From: Agroathelia rolfsii
Lineage: Eukaryota > Basidiomycota > Agaricomycetes > Amylocorticiales > Amylocorticiaceae
Assembly (NCBI GenBank): GCA_018343915.1
Contig: JABRWF010000008.1
Location: forward strand, 1,178,001-1,242,000
Direction of reading: 5' to 3'
Length of the DNA stretch: 64,000 nucleotides
Made by a program: the position numbers and the translations under genes. Each line of letters starts with the position of its first letter. Position 1 is the first letter of the stretch. The notes below the pieces were generated by a model, which was not told the DNA's origin, did not search any database, and was given only the letters and a program-made list of their open reading frames with translations. Positions 48,539 through 60,806 of this stretch are shown piece by piece.

Positions 48539-49423
48539 GATTAATGCTGCTGTGTCGGTGGATGTTCAGAGACGATGTCGATACGGCGGGTAGGCATTGA
48601 CAGGAAGACAATCTTTTCCAGGATGGACGCCTTTTATGCTCACTCTTACCCTGCGTCGGTTGTACAGGATAATCAAATAAGTCGGTATGGTGATCAAAAT
48701 CGTGATCATTGACTTGATGGTGCCCATTTTTACATTTGACATAGATTTTGGTCAGATCCTTGCCGATTTTTTTCATCAGAAGGGTTACGCAGGTCACGAT
48801 GCATGATCTATAAATGATCATTGTATAGCATGACGCATTGTCTACGTATATTAGAAGCAATGGACAGGAAACAGAACACGAAGGCATTAACAAATAGTAA
48901 ATATTTGCTTCTCGGCGTACAATATAAGACGAGTATGGTTGATCAGGTGGTCTGGAGCCATATGAGATCATGATTTTGATGTACTGCCATCGGTACCACC
49001 TTTGGCAATTATAGATGCTGTGTTTCAACCTGGAGTCGCAGTCTATGTACACGTCAATGATAGACTTGCTAGCCTGTATGCCGGTGGTAATATGAAAGGT
49101 ACGTCGTGTACTAGGCTACCCAGCTCGAGGCGCTTCAAGCTCCGCTTCACTCCGTTAAATTGGAAGCGGCCGTTGTGCCAGTGCCACTAGATGTATATAA
49201 TCCGCTGATTTGATGTATGCATCATGCGTAATATTCTCAGTTGAAATAAGCAAGAAGAAAATAGAATCAAATTGACCACATCATCATTATCATCACATGT
49301 AATCTCTTACATGTGTCAGTACATTGATATTAGTACTTTACACTACCCAATATTATCGGGCATTGTAAGCATTAGTCCATCCTTTTTTATTCTTTGAGTT
49401 AGACTGCTCGTAGTGTTCAATAA
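48539..49423. other. Intergenic between trehalase genes
   Basis: Promoter of trehalase copy 1 and 3' flank of copy 2. No gene is visible. Confidence 0.55.
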
Positions 49424-52400
49424 TCACAACACTGCAAACTCTGCAAGCGTGCCTCCACGCCCATCCGCATCATAACTACCCGCAATCGTGACGTTTAGGT
49501 ACCTCGCCTTGACCACCGACGCCGCCGCCGTACCGTTCCCACCGGCACCGACACTCGCAATCGGCGTCTCAGTAATATTCCCAACTTTGAGCGTGACCAC
49601 CTCCGCCTGCGCGGCATTGTAGGGTGTCGAAATGCTCACATTTCCAGCGGCAATCTGTGTCATCGACGAGAGCGAGTCGCCCGCAAAGACGACATACGTT
49701 ATGGGTGGATTGTTGCCCCAGTTGAAGTGTAATCCTGAGATCGTTTGGGATGTGTGTAAATCCACCGTAAGCGTCGTTGATGCATTTGACAGCTGGAATC
49801 ATCGAAGGTGTCAGCATCACTAATCTACTAATAGGATACAAAAATGTGAAGCGGCGCTACTTACCGGTTGCCAGGCTGTGGCATTGGAGCCATCAATCGC
49901 GGCGAGGGCATATTGACCCGGCACAATTGAAATGTCCGGTGCATGGAACTCGGTATCGGTAGATATAACGGACTTGCATTGAGCCAGGTTGCCCTCGACA
50001 AGCGTGCCATTCGTGTGTCTTGTGGGGATCACCAGAGATTGGCCAACTTTAAGAGTGCTAGGGAATCGTTTTGGATTTGATGAGTGAAGAAAGGGTTTTT
50101 TGGGATGAGGAATAACATACTAGTTGCCAGCTTTGGCATTATTCGAGCTGATTTCAACCGGGATGGTGTGAGCATGGCCCCCACGGCGGATGACAGTAGT
50201 AGTATCCGTAGTCAAAACTATATCAAAAGTAGATTCGTTCCACTTCATTCCCTTGATCGTGTAATTCGTTAATTGTGGAGGCAAGATAGGATCGAGCTAC
50301 AGAAAAGTGATTGTCAATTCAAGTATAAAAATAATGAAGTGGGTTCACGAACGTAGAGGGCATTCAAGCGAGAGCGGTAGCCGGTGAAGCCGTGAGTGAA
50401 TGACCTAGGTGCAATTTAATTTATGTATGTAATAAGCCAGATTCAACGTACTGTAAAAAGCCACCATGTCCGGTGAGGAACGTAAACGCAGGATTGGTCC
50501 CCCCGTTCGTCGCATAATCGTCAGTAGTTTGCTCAGAGAATCTGCAGAACCTGTGAGATAAGGAAGAAGAAATAGATGAGCATGTGTTACGTACTGGTAG
50601 AATGGCGCTCTGGAGTATGGTTGAGAAGATGCCAAGAGGTAGGTCCAGCTGGCACAGCCGATGGGGGATAGCGCTGACGCATCAATGCTGTAGATCGAAT
50701 ATGCTAATGAACCGGGTCAATTTTGAAAAGCCATGTCTCGAATCAGCATTGCTCACTCATTCCAGGACCATTAGGGCTTGTCTGAAAGCCATGTGAGTCA
50801 GACGTACACCAAAGATGAATAAAATAAACGAACAGCAAGAGCATAATAGTCCAGGTCATTCAAGGCAGTTTGCGTGTCTTGGGGGTACTCCAGTGGATAA
50901 GTGAGAAGCTAAAAGCAATGAGCACTTTTCAAAACCCATTAGAGATCTAACGTACAACAACGTCGGCCTGTTTCACCGCCGTGGATCCGTTGAACCCATC
51001 GTATTCGAGTGTAACATCAGATGATTCGTCTATCAGAATGGTGATATTCTGTGCGATGTCAGACCAGTTACTTGGCACGCTGACTCCGAGGATTTCAGCG
51101 AGTGAGATGGCGTTTTGCAATGTGACAGCAACTCCCGCATTTGCTGGAAACGCCATCAGTAAAAGGTAAGCTGGATATATCAGATGCAAGACGTACTAAA
51201 TGCAGCGTTGTTACGGAAGTTGGCATATTCATCGGCTGTTGTTTGTTTGTTTGTTAGTGAACTGAAATTATCGTGAAATACAAAGAAGAAACTCACGATC
51301 CGTCTCGTTGAACGTATCATACTTGCCAGTGGTAGAATTGTATACGACCTGCGATGCCCAAAAATCTGCAATGGAACTGATGACCGGCCAGCCTTTAGTC
51401 TCGAGCCAGGTCCTGTTTTGCGTCGCAGCGTAGTACTGATATTGCAGCAGCGCAATATCGTTCTCTAGATGGTACTCATAGTCGTAGCATCTGTATATTC
51501 ATCAACCGCTGCCGTTATTGACATAGTAAAAGGCGGAGGACACTTACGGGCCGACACCAGTGCAGTTTCCGAAGCGCGCGGCTGTCCATGGATAGAGGGC
51601 TCCGGTGCGGTTATACAAAAGAGAGTTTTCTTGTGCGGCTCCCAGCTGTCTATACCTGAAATTCGTGATACTCTGCCATTTGAGGTTAGCACGGATCCAC
51701 GAATCTGAGCAAATGGGAGATATTGTCACATACTTCTGCATAGCTCGGGAAGAGGGCCAGCAGCGACGGTGCCATCCATGTATCCGCATCCCAAAATACC
51801 TGACCCGCATACGAATCACTCGTCAGGCCAGCAGGAGCGATCGAGTTGTCGCCTAGACCATGGCCCTCGGAACCTTCACGGACGTTGGTCAATAAATGGA
51901 ACAGACTTGCACGCGTTGCCAGCTGCAGCTGCTCGTTCTCCTCTCCCGGAATAATAATATCAGCGCTTTCCCAGATCTTCGCCCATGCCTTTGTGTGCTC
52001 TGAAAGGAGGTCATCGTACCCTACAGAAGAAGCGTGCGATACGGCGTGGGAAGCAGTTTGGAGCTCCGTGCCAGGGAAGGCGTCTGATGAGGCAATGCCA
52101 ACGTATTTGATCGCTGTCAGCTTGCCGGAACTGGTGCCTTCTGTCGTATAGCAAGCAGAGACAGTTGATTCATTTTGGCTTAAACTTGATGCGCATCCGG
52201 AACTCGTCGCGTGCAATCCAGCCTTGAGTGTTGTCGTTAGATGCGAAACGAGGTAAGCCGTCACATTCGAAATGCCATCTGGTTGAACGGCGGTGTAAAT
52301 CGTGTCGGAGGCGCCCGAGAGAGATCCACTGCCGACAACGTTGGTCCGCCAAGAGCCAGCACCCTGTCAAGATTCAATATAAGACCAACTTTGAGAGGCT

Positions 52401-53267
52401 GAGTAACTCACGTCGAGCAAGTCGGTAAGCGTTATCTCCGCGTCCTTGGGAAGATTTGAAGCGTCCAGCCGCACAACGCCGAGGTTAGGTCTAGTGCGAT
52501 GGGCAAAAGTCGTGAATTTCAGAGAGACAGGATGTACGGCATCCGACGGTGTCCAGTCGAGCGAAGTTGTTACCACTCCATTCTCGATTGACAGAGACTG
52601 AGACCAGTTGGAGATTTGGGATAGCGGTGTTCCCACATTATAGGTTGAACCATTTAGGGTCAATAAAATAGATGACCATGTAGGAAGGGTGGAAATGGGT
52701 TGTTCGCCCCCAGTTTGAGCCTAATTGCGAATTGTGAGCATTAATGAGAGTGTAGCCAGTAAGGTTTCCTCACAAAGTTTGTCCCAGTCGTATTGGGTTG
52801 TTGGTCATAAAAACCAGCAACTATGCTCGCCGTGAAGCGTGGATCAAACTAAAGGGGTAAAGAATCAGTATCTCATTTGGAGGAGCGGGAATAATAGATC
52901 ATACCAGAGGCCAGCCAGATGTGCCATCATGGGCCGTAGCGTTGACAGGAATAACTGTGCAGCTTGTTAAAACCTTTACCCGAGAAAAAAAAAAAAAAAA
53001 AAAAGTATATGGGCGCACTCTGATAATAACCAATACCCTCGGCGGGGAGACGTTGTCCAATATACCTAGAGACTTTTTAGACGAGATTAAACGAACGACT
53101 GCAAGAGTTACTCACCCATTGGACACGTATGGTTGAGTCTCCCATGACGTTTGGTTAAAGTTGGTGTTCGTCAATGTCCAAGCTGAGGACGCGGCGGCGG
53201 TCGTGAAAGGGGCCAGTGAGAGCGTCAATGATGCCCAAACGAAGGCGGCTTGCAGCGTAAAGGCCAT
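49424..53267 (-). CDS. Secreted acid trehalase (GH65), copy 2
   Basis: The ATG complement is at 53265-53267 (MAFTLQAAFVWASLTLSLAP, signal peptide), followed by [20 protein letters not shown]. It is collinear with copy 1 exon by exon: [33 protein letters not shown] segment, [60 protein letters not shown], and the C-terminal module [20 protein letters not shown]. The stop is at 49424. Exons are GC-richer than in copy 1 in the final exon, where an extra Ala/Gly stretch (ASVGAGGNGTAAASV) is inserted. Function as for copy 1; the two may differ in expression or location. Confidence 0.88.
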
Positions 53268-53854
53268 GATTGGTATCGTTACTACGCAGCCAGTTGGCGT
53301 CCAGAGACGACGTGTGGGGCGCTGGCTAGGCGTGTGGGGAACGATCTGCGAGGGCTGAGAGGACTTTTATACCCCGCTTTCGTCATTTCATCAATTGCTC
53401 CGGTTCTCAGGTACGCGGCCTGGTCTTAGGTGCCGGGCAGGTCATGGGAATAGACATCATGATGCGTCGCTAATGGCCTGTCTCGGACTTTTTAGGCTGT
53501 CTTTTTGACGACAGGTGTCGAATTCATTAGTGAAACGACGGACGAGGGTGTTGCATGGGAGACCATCCACTGGCATGAGAGAAAGAAGAAGACGGGTTTC
53601 GGAAAGCAGAAATGGCGAAGCGCTGGAAAGACCGCGTCATAAATAAAGATGACATACTCTGGTCCGTCTTTCATTCAACAAAATACAATTCCCGAATCAG
53701 TTACTTTTCTGTATTCGTACTAGGCACCCCACATTTGGGCATCTGATCCAAAACCTTACGCAAAGGAAACAACTTGCCAAGAATACACAATTCAAAAAAA
53801 AAAAAAGGTGCACAGGTTGCCTCAAAGCAACTCAATCTTGGACATGCTTGAGCT

Positions 53855-53958
53855 CCGTTCGTGATTCGAACACGGGACATAAAATTTTTTTAAAACATCA
53901 ATATCAAAATGTGTAACTGGATCTGGATTGGAAGCCGATCATAGCTAAGGCACCTGTA
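53855..53958 (-). pseudogene. Decayed tRNA (tRNA-Cys-like)
   Basis: The minus strand keeps GCCTTAGCTA near its 5' side and GTCCCGTGTTCGAATCACG (T arm) near its 3' side, both matching the intact tRNA at 54518-54625. The acceptor and anticodon stems do not pair, and the centre is AT-rich. Confidence 0.55.
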
Positions 53959-54511
53959 GCGCTTTTTTTAAAAAGAGATAGTATAGATTACCCATAATTA
54001 TGAGCGTGCGCAGTCATTTAGCGTTGATAGACTGCCTGAAAGACCTGAGTCCAAAAGCTGAAGCGCTTAAGGCATGAAGACCTGAATGTGCCTGAACGAC
54101 TCGGACTATAAACAAAAGAGTAAAACTTTGATGCACAAAATAAAGTTATACGAATAGCAAAATCCGGGTCAGAGTCCTATACCGACCACCAACCACCACT
54201 TTATCTCAATCCCTCCCTTTAATGAAGCAGTCAATGAGCGGTAGACTCGGAAAGAAACCGAGGACAGAAGATGCCTTTAAATCGAGTGTTGGCGCAGCGG
54301 GAAAGCGCGCGAGTGTTGCGATGGCCAGCTAGTGGTGGCCTAGGGTTGGCGTAACGGAAAACGCGTCGAATTTTCAAATGCTATGCGCGGCCAGACTGCA
54401 CCGCTGATAAGCAGTGAAAAATTCCTCGAAAAAATCAGAGAAAATTTATTCAGAGTTATACGACCTCCAGGAAAGCGTTGAAACGAGAAAAGCAAAAAAT
54501 AAAGCTCACAG

Positions 54512-54517
54512 AAAAAA
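54512..54517 (-). terminator. RNA polymerase III terminator of tRNA-Cys
   Basis: A run of T on the minus strand directly follows the discriminator base. Confidence 0.75.
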
Positions 54518-54625
54518 AGACCCCTCCGTGACTCGAACACGGGACCGCCCGATGGTCACGTGACCTGCTTACGTAAGCTTAGGTCTCACTGCAATCGGAT
54601 GCTATAACCGCTTAGCTAAGGAGTC
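54518..54625 (-). tRNA. tRNA-Cys (anticodon GCA) with intron
   Basis: On the minus strand the acceptor stem GACTCCT pairs with AGGGGTC, with discriminator T as expected for tRNA-Cys. The D arm is GCTA...TAGC. The anticodon stem TCCGA pairs with TCGGG (one G-U), and the loop TTGCAG gives anticodon GCA. An intron of about 35 nt follows position 37. The T arm is CCGTG-TTCGAGT-CACGG. The variable loop is 5 nt. The intron contains the self-complementary stretches GCTTACGTAAGC and GGTCACGTGACC. Confidence 0.85.
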
Positions 54626-54733
54626 CGATACAAACCCTCTATTCTTAATAGTCATAATCCCTTTACATCCAGCGCTCAATGTTCCGCCCATCTCCCTCCA
54701 GCCAATCTTTAGCGCGTCCAAAACAAAACGAAC

Positions 54734-56077
54734 ATGACACAATATGACCTGCTGGGACTCATCGATTTATGTGACAACTTTTCATATTCGTCTTCAACGA
54801 AAAGTACCCAGAGTACATTGGCTTCCAACGAAGTCTTCATCCCATGGATCCTAAATCATACAAGCTCTAGAAAGCATGTTATCGGACTACTTCGTCCCTC
54901 GATAGTGTCTCTTCTTCAGAACGAATCTACTGGCGCATGGGATCTCTCCAACGCCTCCAATTCTGATCGACCGTATGTGAGCTTTACTCCATCAATCGAC
55001 ACCCACGCCAAGCGCAGTGCCGTCCTCAAAGAGCTCTGCGAACGCTGGAGAGATCAAGGCGTGTTTCCAGACATCATTAGTCCGCGTAAATGGAGGAACG
55101 AACTCTACTGCATCTATGCGGATCCTTTTGGAAAACACGATTACCCAGCGGAAGACGGTTCTCTCTCCGAGGGCGCCAACTATGCTTTTGAGATGGAACG
55201 TTCGGCCTGTGCTCTGTTCGGGGTTGTGACTTACGGCGTCCATATGACGATATACAAAGAAACGGCGGATGGCGATGTAGAGATCTGGACACCCACTCGA
55301 TCCAAGACGAAGAAAACGTAAGATATGTGTCATCTCTCCCCTTCTCTCACCTCGACTAATACACCTCATCTTATTGAGATGGCCAGGGTACCTCGATAAC
55401 AGCGTCGCGGGCGGTATCCCCGCGGGAACAGGCATCTTCGACTCTATGGTGAAAGAGTGCCAGGAAGAAGCAAGCTTATCAGAAGACGTGGTACGAAAAT
55501 ATGCCAAATCTGTAGGCGCTATTAGCTATTTCTACCGGTTCGTAGACCTCGATTAGTACATGTGAAATGTTGCACTCATCCCGCTTCTAGCACGCAACAA
55601 GGCTGGCTACAGCCCGAGGTTGAGTATGTATCTCTGTGTTTACTTTTCTTAAACTGTTGTGATGATTTTGCATTACAATTAGATACATCTACGACATAAG
55701 GATACCACAAAATGAAGATCCGTCACTTTTCCACCCCAAGCCTTTTGATGGGGAAGTTGAATCATTCGAGGCATGTCTTTTCAATAGTACCGAGTGCCAA
55801 TCATGCTCAATCACAATTCAAGCTCCTTCCCCGTGCCAAAGTGCTCGAATATATGTTCGCCGGAAGATTCAAACCAAACACCGCCGTAGGTGAGCTCGGT
55901 CTTTTTGGTTCATGTACCATACGCATATACTCATCTTAAATCTATTCACAAGTGCTCATCGATTTCTTTATCCGACTAGGATTTGTCACCCCCGACAACG
56001 AACCGGAATTCATGGAGATTCTCACAAGATTACACGGGCGATTCGGATGGGATACGCTTTTAACTAATGCAGACTAA
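54734..56077 (+). CDS. Nudix hydrolase, Tnr3/DUF4743-like
   Basis: Exons 54734-55317, 55379-55537, 55591-55623 and 55683 onward keep frame. The N-terminal DUF4743-like part includes YVSFTPSIDTHAKRSAVLKE and WRNELYCIYADPFG. The Nudix part has GYLDNSVAGGIPAGTGIFDS then MVKECQEEASL. It continues GWLQPEVEYIYDIRIPQNED, LLPRAKVLEYMFAGRFKPNT and VLIDFFIRLGFVTPDNEPEF, as in fungal thiamine-pyrophosphokinase-related Nudix proteins (fused to the kinase in fission yeast Tnr3). Family members act on oxy-thiamine or related diphosphates. The Nudix box keeps KEC.EE, but the usual first Glu is Gly/Thr here, a trait also seen in relatives I recall. One intron (after GEVESFE, about 55771-55822) uses a GC donor (GCATGT). 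Confidence 0.82.
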
Positions 56078-56436
56078 CTCAGTTACCGAAGCATAGCCTT
56101 TAAGATATCTCGGATACTTTGCAAGACGGGCAACAAATTCCCTCATTAGTATTTAAAATGCGACGCTTTAAAAGGATATTCGCAGTCCCATTTCTGTATA
56201 TTACTACTACTAAAATCCATACATATTTATCCAAATCGACTTTAGAGCCCCTTTTTATATATATTAGGCACACGACCAATAATACGCAGGAGGATCGATG
56301 AGATACTGATAATCGAAAATAACGCAGTCACACATTATCTGATCTTTCCGTCCAGTACGATTTGGTTTGATACGACCAACACTGCATTATCACTCCTATC
56401 AACGTGCCCCCAAAATCCCATCCTCAATCAAATCAC

Positions 56437-57600
56437 ATGGCCCAAAGTCATGGTCAGCGTTCAAAGGAGCACGAATGCAGTTGCTGCCGAAAAAAATTCA
56501 TTTCCAAGGTCGCCGTTATGCAACACATGAATGCTTTGCATGCCGTTTGTGATCGATGCGGTCTGGCATTCGAAAGCTCGCCAGCACTTGACGAACACAT
56601 ATCGCTCAAGCATGCCGCCCCGTCGAGAAAAGTACCCCAGAATGAGCCCAGCCGGCCTGTCCAACAGCATGTCTCATTCCGGTGCAAAGACTGTGATGCG
56701 ACATTTGACTCGCCGAAAGCACTCCAAACGCACATGAATACGTGCGTCAGTGATGATCAGGAGAACGAATGCCAATGGTGTCACATAGAATTCAAATCTT
56801 GGCTCGCGTTGCAGAGGCACATCAGGAGCTGTCACCACTTTGCCTGCACTGAATGCGACATCGTCTTGGGCGACTTGAGCGTTCTTGAATGGCACCAAAT
56901 AGAGCAACATCTACGCAAATGTAATTGGTGCTCCAAGGGGTTTACAACCAAGGAAGCTATGGAGCGTCATTGCCGAATCAGACACCACTTCCCCTGCCAA
57001 GAATGCAAAGTCACGTTCCACAAAGCTGATGACCTGGATCTACATATTGACAGTCACGGAGATTTTGACTGCCCTGTCTGCCTGGAGGTGGCTCGTACTA
57101 AAAGTGCTTTGGGTACACATGTTCGTGCAGAGCATGGCCTCGTGTGCGAAAAGTGCGGTCTCGACTGCCAACACCCTTTAATCCTTGCGCAGCACAAAGA
57201 AGAGGATCATGGTTGCGAATGCAACTACTGCAGCGACATCTTTCCCGAGGAAATCGATCTTGAATATCACATGTCAAAAAAACACCCTTACCCGTGCCAT
57301 AGATGCAACAGGTCATTCAAAACCGACGGGGATCTTGAGAAACACGACTTGAATGACCATGACATTGAGTGCGATTGGTGCAGCCAAGTGCTTATCTCCA
57401 AGTCAGCCTTTGAACGGCATTCGAAGCTGAGGCACATATTCTGCGAAGACTGCGATAGGTGCTTTATAAGCCATGAAGTTCTCGACGACCACTGGGATCA
57501 AGAGCACAAGGACACTCATCAGTGTTTTTGGTGTGAGGAAATATTTCCCTTCAAGCGGGCCCTTGAAGAGCACGAGAGGAAATGCCGGGCTGGAGAGTAA
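56437..57600 (+). CDS. C2H2 zinc-finger array protein 1 (14 fingers)
   Basis: A single exon of 387 residues starts MAQSHGQRSKEHECSCC. About 14 fingers of the form C-x2-C-x12-H-x3-5-H/C fill the protein end to end, for example CDRCGLAFESSPALDEHISL and CDWCSQVLISKSAFERHSKL. Linkers from the last His to the next Cys are only 2-5 residues, not the usual TGEKPY. Fingers with C-x-W-C alternate with plain ones. There is no other domain and no clear nuclear signal. A DNA- or RNA-binding role is possible, but the compact linkers may favour protein contacts. A related gene follows downstream. Confidence 0.85.
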   Translation: MAQSHGQRSKEHECSCCRKKFISKVAVMQHMNALHAVCDRCGLAFESSPALDEHISLKHAAPSRKVPQNEPSRPVQQHVSFRCKDCDATFDSPKALQTHMNTCVSDDQENECQWCHIEFKSWLALQRHIRSCHHFACTECDIVLGDLSVLEWHQIEQHLRKCNWCSKGFTTKEAMERHCRIRHHFPCQECKVTFHKADDLDLHIDSHGDFDCPVCLEVARTKSALGTHVRAEHGLVCEKCGLDCQHPLILAQHKEEDHGCECNYCSDIFPEEIDLEYHMSKKHPYPCHRCNRSFKTDGDLEKHDLNDHDIECDWCSQVLISKSAFERHSKLRHIFCEDCDRCFISHEVLDDHWDQEHKDTHQCFWCEEIFPFKRALEEHERKCRAGE

Positions 57601-58567
57601 GAAAAGTAAGCTAATATTATCACTCGAAAATGATCATAGATGCTCAAGTCCACGATTCAAGGAGAGTCAAATACGTACTGCCAGTGATCGAAGAAACCAC
57701 AAGTCCAGGAAGCCTCGTTTTTGGAGGTTGGGAAATACAAGATTGCACAAATACTAAATAGTAGTCTCTATCTCATATTGTCGTTATACAAGCAATAGGA
57801 GCATGCACTAGTAGGTTTTGTGAGAAAAGCGAGCCAGCCAATTAAATCAAAAGCATTACGCTTGACCTTGTACTTAGACGCGGTACGCGGACAAACGAAT
57901 GAACTACTATAAAAATCCGTAGCTACATATTACAGTCACGCTCCGCGTGACTGTGACTTCATCACTCCTATCGAGGCATGGATTGTCCATTCTAACAGGT
58001 TTTGATCATTGAAACTTGAACTCGAGCTTGACGCCCGCCGGTCGGGACTATTTTCCCTGCGTGGAAAACCGAGACTAAATTTGCCACACCACTATCAATG
58101 ATGCCACAAGACTGTTGTAACGGATCGAGACCCTATGGTCGACTGGATTAAGTAATCATTCTTTCTTATTTTGCTTCATTTCTTTTATTACGACAGGCCA
58201 ATGTGTGTGACAGGAGTTCCATTACACTAGCATAAGTATTCCATTCCACAACCCTCTCACACGTCGAACACAATATTTGCCAGTCATCTGTATGCTTGTG
58301 ATTTCTAGTTTTTCTACGTATAAATACCTGCATGTATCGTAATCGAGTACAGCATAATCAGATTACTCTTTTATCTTTTTTTTTCTCTCGTGAACGACTA
58401 TCTGTAACGTCCTAGACAGAGTGTCACAACTGTGTAGCCCACAATCGCGACGAATGATAACTTGAACGCTCGAGACTCGTAGTACTTAGCATTGGGCATA
58501 ATATTAACGCATCTCAACTGGGCCGTCAATTTAGGACAATTCACCGTACCTCTACATCAATAACCAT
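57601..58567. other. Intergenic with dispersed repeat
   Basis: It includes the hairpin repeat at 57822-57998. The rest is AT-rich and presumably the promoter of the second zinc-finger gene. Confidence 0.5.
57822..57998 (+). repeat. Dispersed hairpin repeat, copy 2 (MITE-like)
   Basis: Second copy of the element at 26234-26417 in the same orientation, with the same perfect 10-bp hairpin arms. Confidence 0.75.
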
Positions 58568-60237
58568 ATGGCTTGGTGCAGTCTGTGCCAGAAATCGTTT
58601 ATCTCCAACAAAGCACTAGAGCAGGTACTAGTATCATCACTAATATCGCAAGCATCAAGCTTACTGATGAAAGTGATGCTCCGCTTGTTCCTTATTTAAT
58701 CTATTAGCACACAAACAACAGTCCTAAGCATTCAATTCACGAGTGCAATCGATGCGGCAGAACATTTCAAACAGAGAATTCACTGGATCAGCACGTCGAG
58801 GTTAAGCATCCAACATATGAATGCGACTTTTGTGACAAGACATTTGCTTCTGAGCAAGCCGCAGAACAGCACATGGATGCTAAACATCGTCACTCTTGCT
58901 CTCACTGCAACAAGAATTTTAACAGCGCCAAAGCACTGCAGCAGCACGATAGCGCCAAACATTACTTCCCGTGCGATGATTGTAGCGATGTATTCTCCAC
59001 TTCCGAGGACCTTGCAGAGCATGAAGAATGTCATCTTTTCGAATGCGATTGGTGCGATCGGCAATTACGCTCGGAGAAGGCATTGGAGCAGCACGTGCAG
59101 GCTAAACATCGCTTTGAATGTGACGATTGTAATCGGGATTTTCGCTCAGAGGCCGCTTTGGACCAACACACAAAAGCCAAACACAGCTGCCCCTGCCCCT
59201 GGCCCTCATGTTCACTGGTCTTCAGATCAGAGTCGTCCCGTGATTTTCATATGAACAGCTATCATATCGATTGTGGATGGTGCGATCGCGAGCTACACTC
59301 CCGAACCGCCCTTGAGCAACATATGCTGGCTAAGCATTCCTTCTCGTGTGATCAATGTGATTCAGTGCTCAGAACCTCTTCCAGCCTTGCGGATCATCGG
59401 GTTACTCATTACCGGAAATGCAAATTCTGCGAAGAAACACTACCCTCTCAATCATCTCTAAACTCCCGTGTGAAAGATGACCACTATTTCCCTTGCTTAG
59501 AATGTAGCAAAGTGCTTCGCTCTTTAGAGCTTCTCCAGTGTCACATGAACTCGGATCATCATTTGGGCTGCGAATGGTGTAACGGGTCCTTTGTTTCTGA
59601 ATTAGCTCTTGAGGAACACATCTTTATGCAGCATCATTATCCGTGCTCTTCATGCGAGAAATCATTTCCTACTTCAGATAAACTTGTGTATCACGAAGAT
59701 AACGAGCACGAGCACGAATGTCCGTGGTGCAAGAAATCATTCGGTTCCAGAGCTGCCCTTGGACGGCACGTCGATGGACAGCATCCGTTCCCTTGCGATA
59801 AATGCCAGGAGTATTTCATGACTTCAGGCATCTTGAGCAAGCACCAAGCCTACTCGCACGAGAAATACAAGTGCCCTTGGTGCATCAATGTGTTCCCATC
59901 TCGCATGGCCTTTCATCAGAATGGGCATGCAATGCGTAGCCATTTCTACTTTTGTCCCTCATGCGATGTGCATTCTTTCCACGCTTCTGGCTTGGCAGGA
60001 CACGTAGAAGGCGGACATCAGATCGAATGCAATTCATGCGATGCTATCTTCGATTCCTCAGAACTTCTAACGAAGCATAGATTGGATGAACATACAAGGT
60101 TTTCATGCCCTTGGTGCAGCGAGATTTCCGCAACGAGAGAGGCTCTCTCGAAGCATGCAGATCAGGAGCACCGTATGTATAAGGAACATGACGCCTTAAA
60201 AATTAAGGAGAAATCTTCGACGTGGGTATTTCACTAG
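58568..60237 (+). CDS. C2H2 zinc-finger array protein 2 (about 20 fingers)
   Basis: Exon 1 (58568-58624) encodes MAWCSLCQKSFISNKALEQ; an intron with GTACTA donor and TTAG acceptor leads to exon 2 (58708-60237), about 528 residues in all. Around 20 fingers follow, such as CNRCGRTFQTENSLDQHVEV and CDWCDRQLRSEKALEQHVQA. Linkers are 2-5 residues. One finger has a longer first knuckle (CPWPSCSLVF), and one has Arg in place of the first zinc His (LNSRVKDDH). It is clearly related to the gene at 56437. The intron splits the first finger from its second His region, which supports the splice. Confidence 0.85.
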
Positions 60238-60806
60238 TTTCATCTCTCTTGCTGTCTACTTATTTTTCTGAGCTAGACCAACAACATACACTGAGTCTCC
60301 GGTAGTCGCCCCAAGCCCATCGCTGACTGAAATGTCTGTTTTCTGCTTTGAATGGACGAATGACCCAACTCTGATTCACAGTTTCTCTCAGTACTTCCAT
60401 TATATCCGATATACCGACTGAACTGAGTATTGAAACGTCCAACATGGGCGAAGTGTTGGTGTTCTCTGTCCGAATTGTGACATGAAATAAAGCTGAACAT
60501 GATAATATATATCAGGTCACCACCAGTCTCTTTCTTATCATCAGAGTTATCTTCTCCGGCAATTGCCAACCTGTCTCCTACATCCAACTCGGGTTGGTCT
60601 TCCCTGTAATCACTTCAACTTATTCAACCGAGATGGATGATTAGCTTCTAACCGCTCTGTATCAACCACAGGAGTGGCATCTCAGCCCGCTTAGCGGTCG
60701 GTGCCGGTGTAACTTCAGATGATTCGTGAGCTATATCCCTCCTCATGGGAGTCCCGCTTATGAGACTTATCCTGGCAGTAATCGTCGTCCGTCGGGTGAG
60801 ACAGAG
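60238..60806. other. Intergenic, possible 5' exons of the RING gene
   Basis: No complete gene. Short open stretches upstream of 60807 could add N-terminal exons to the RING gene, but I could not fix their joins. Confidence 0.4.

Larger units (their letters stand above)
53268..54517. other. Intergenic with tRNA remnants
   Basis: Promoter of trehalase copy 2, then a decayed tRNA at about 53850-53960 and two tRNA D-arm-like hairpins near 54285-54390. No protein gene is visible. Confidence 0.5.

Noticed and set aside
48441..49052. Minus-strand ORF of 203 residues upstream of trehalase copy 1
   Set aside because: It overlaps the trehalase first exon in another frame, and its composition is not protein-like.
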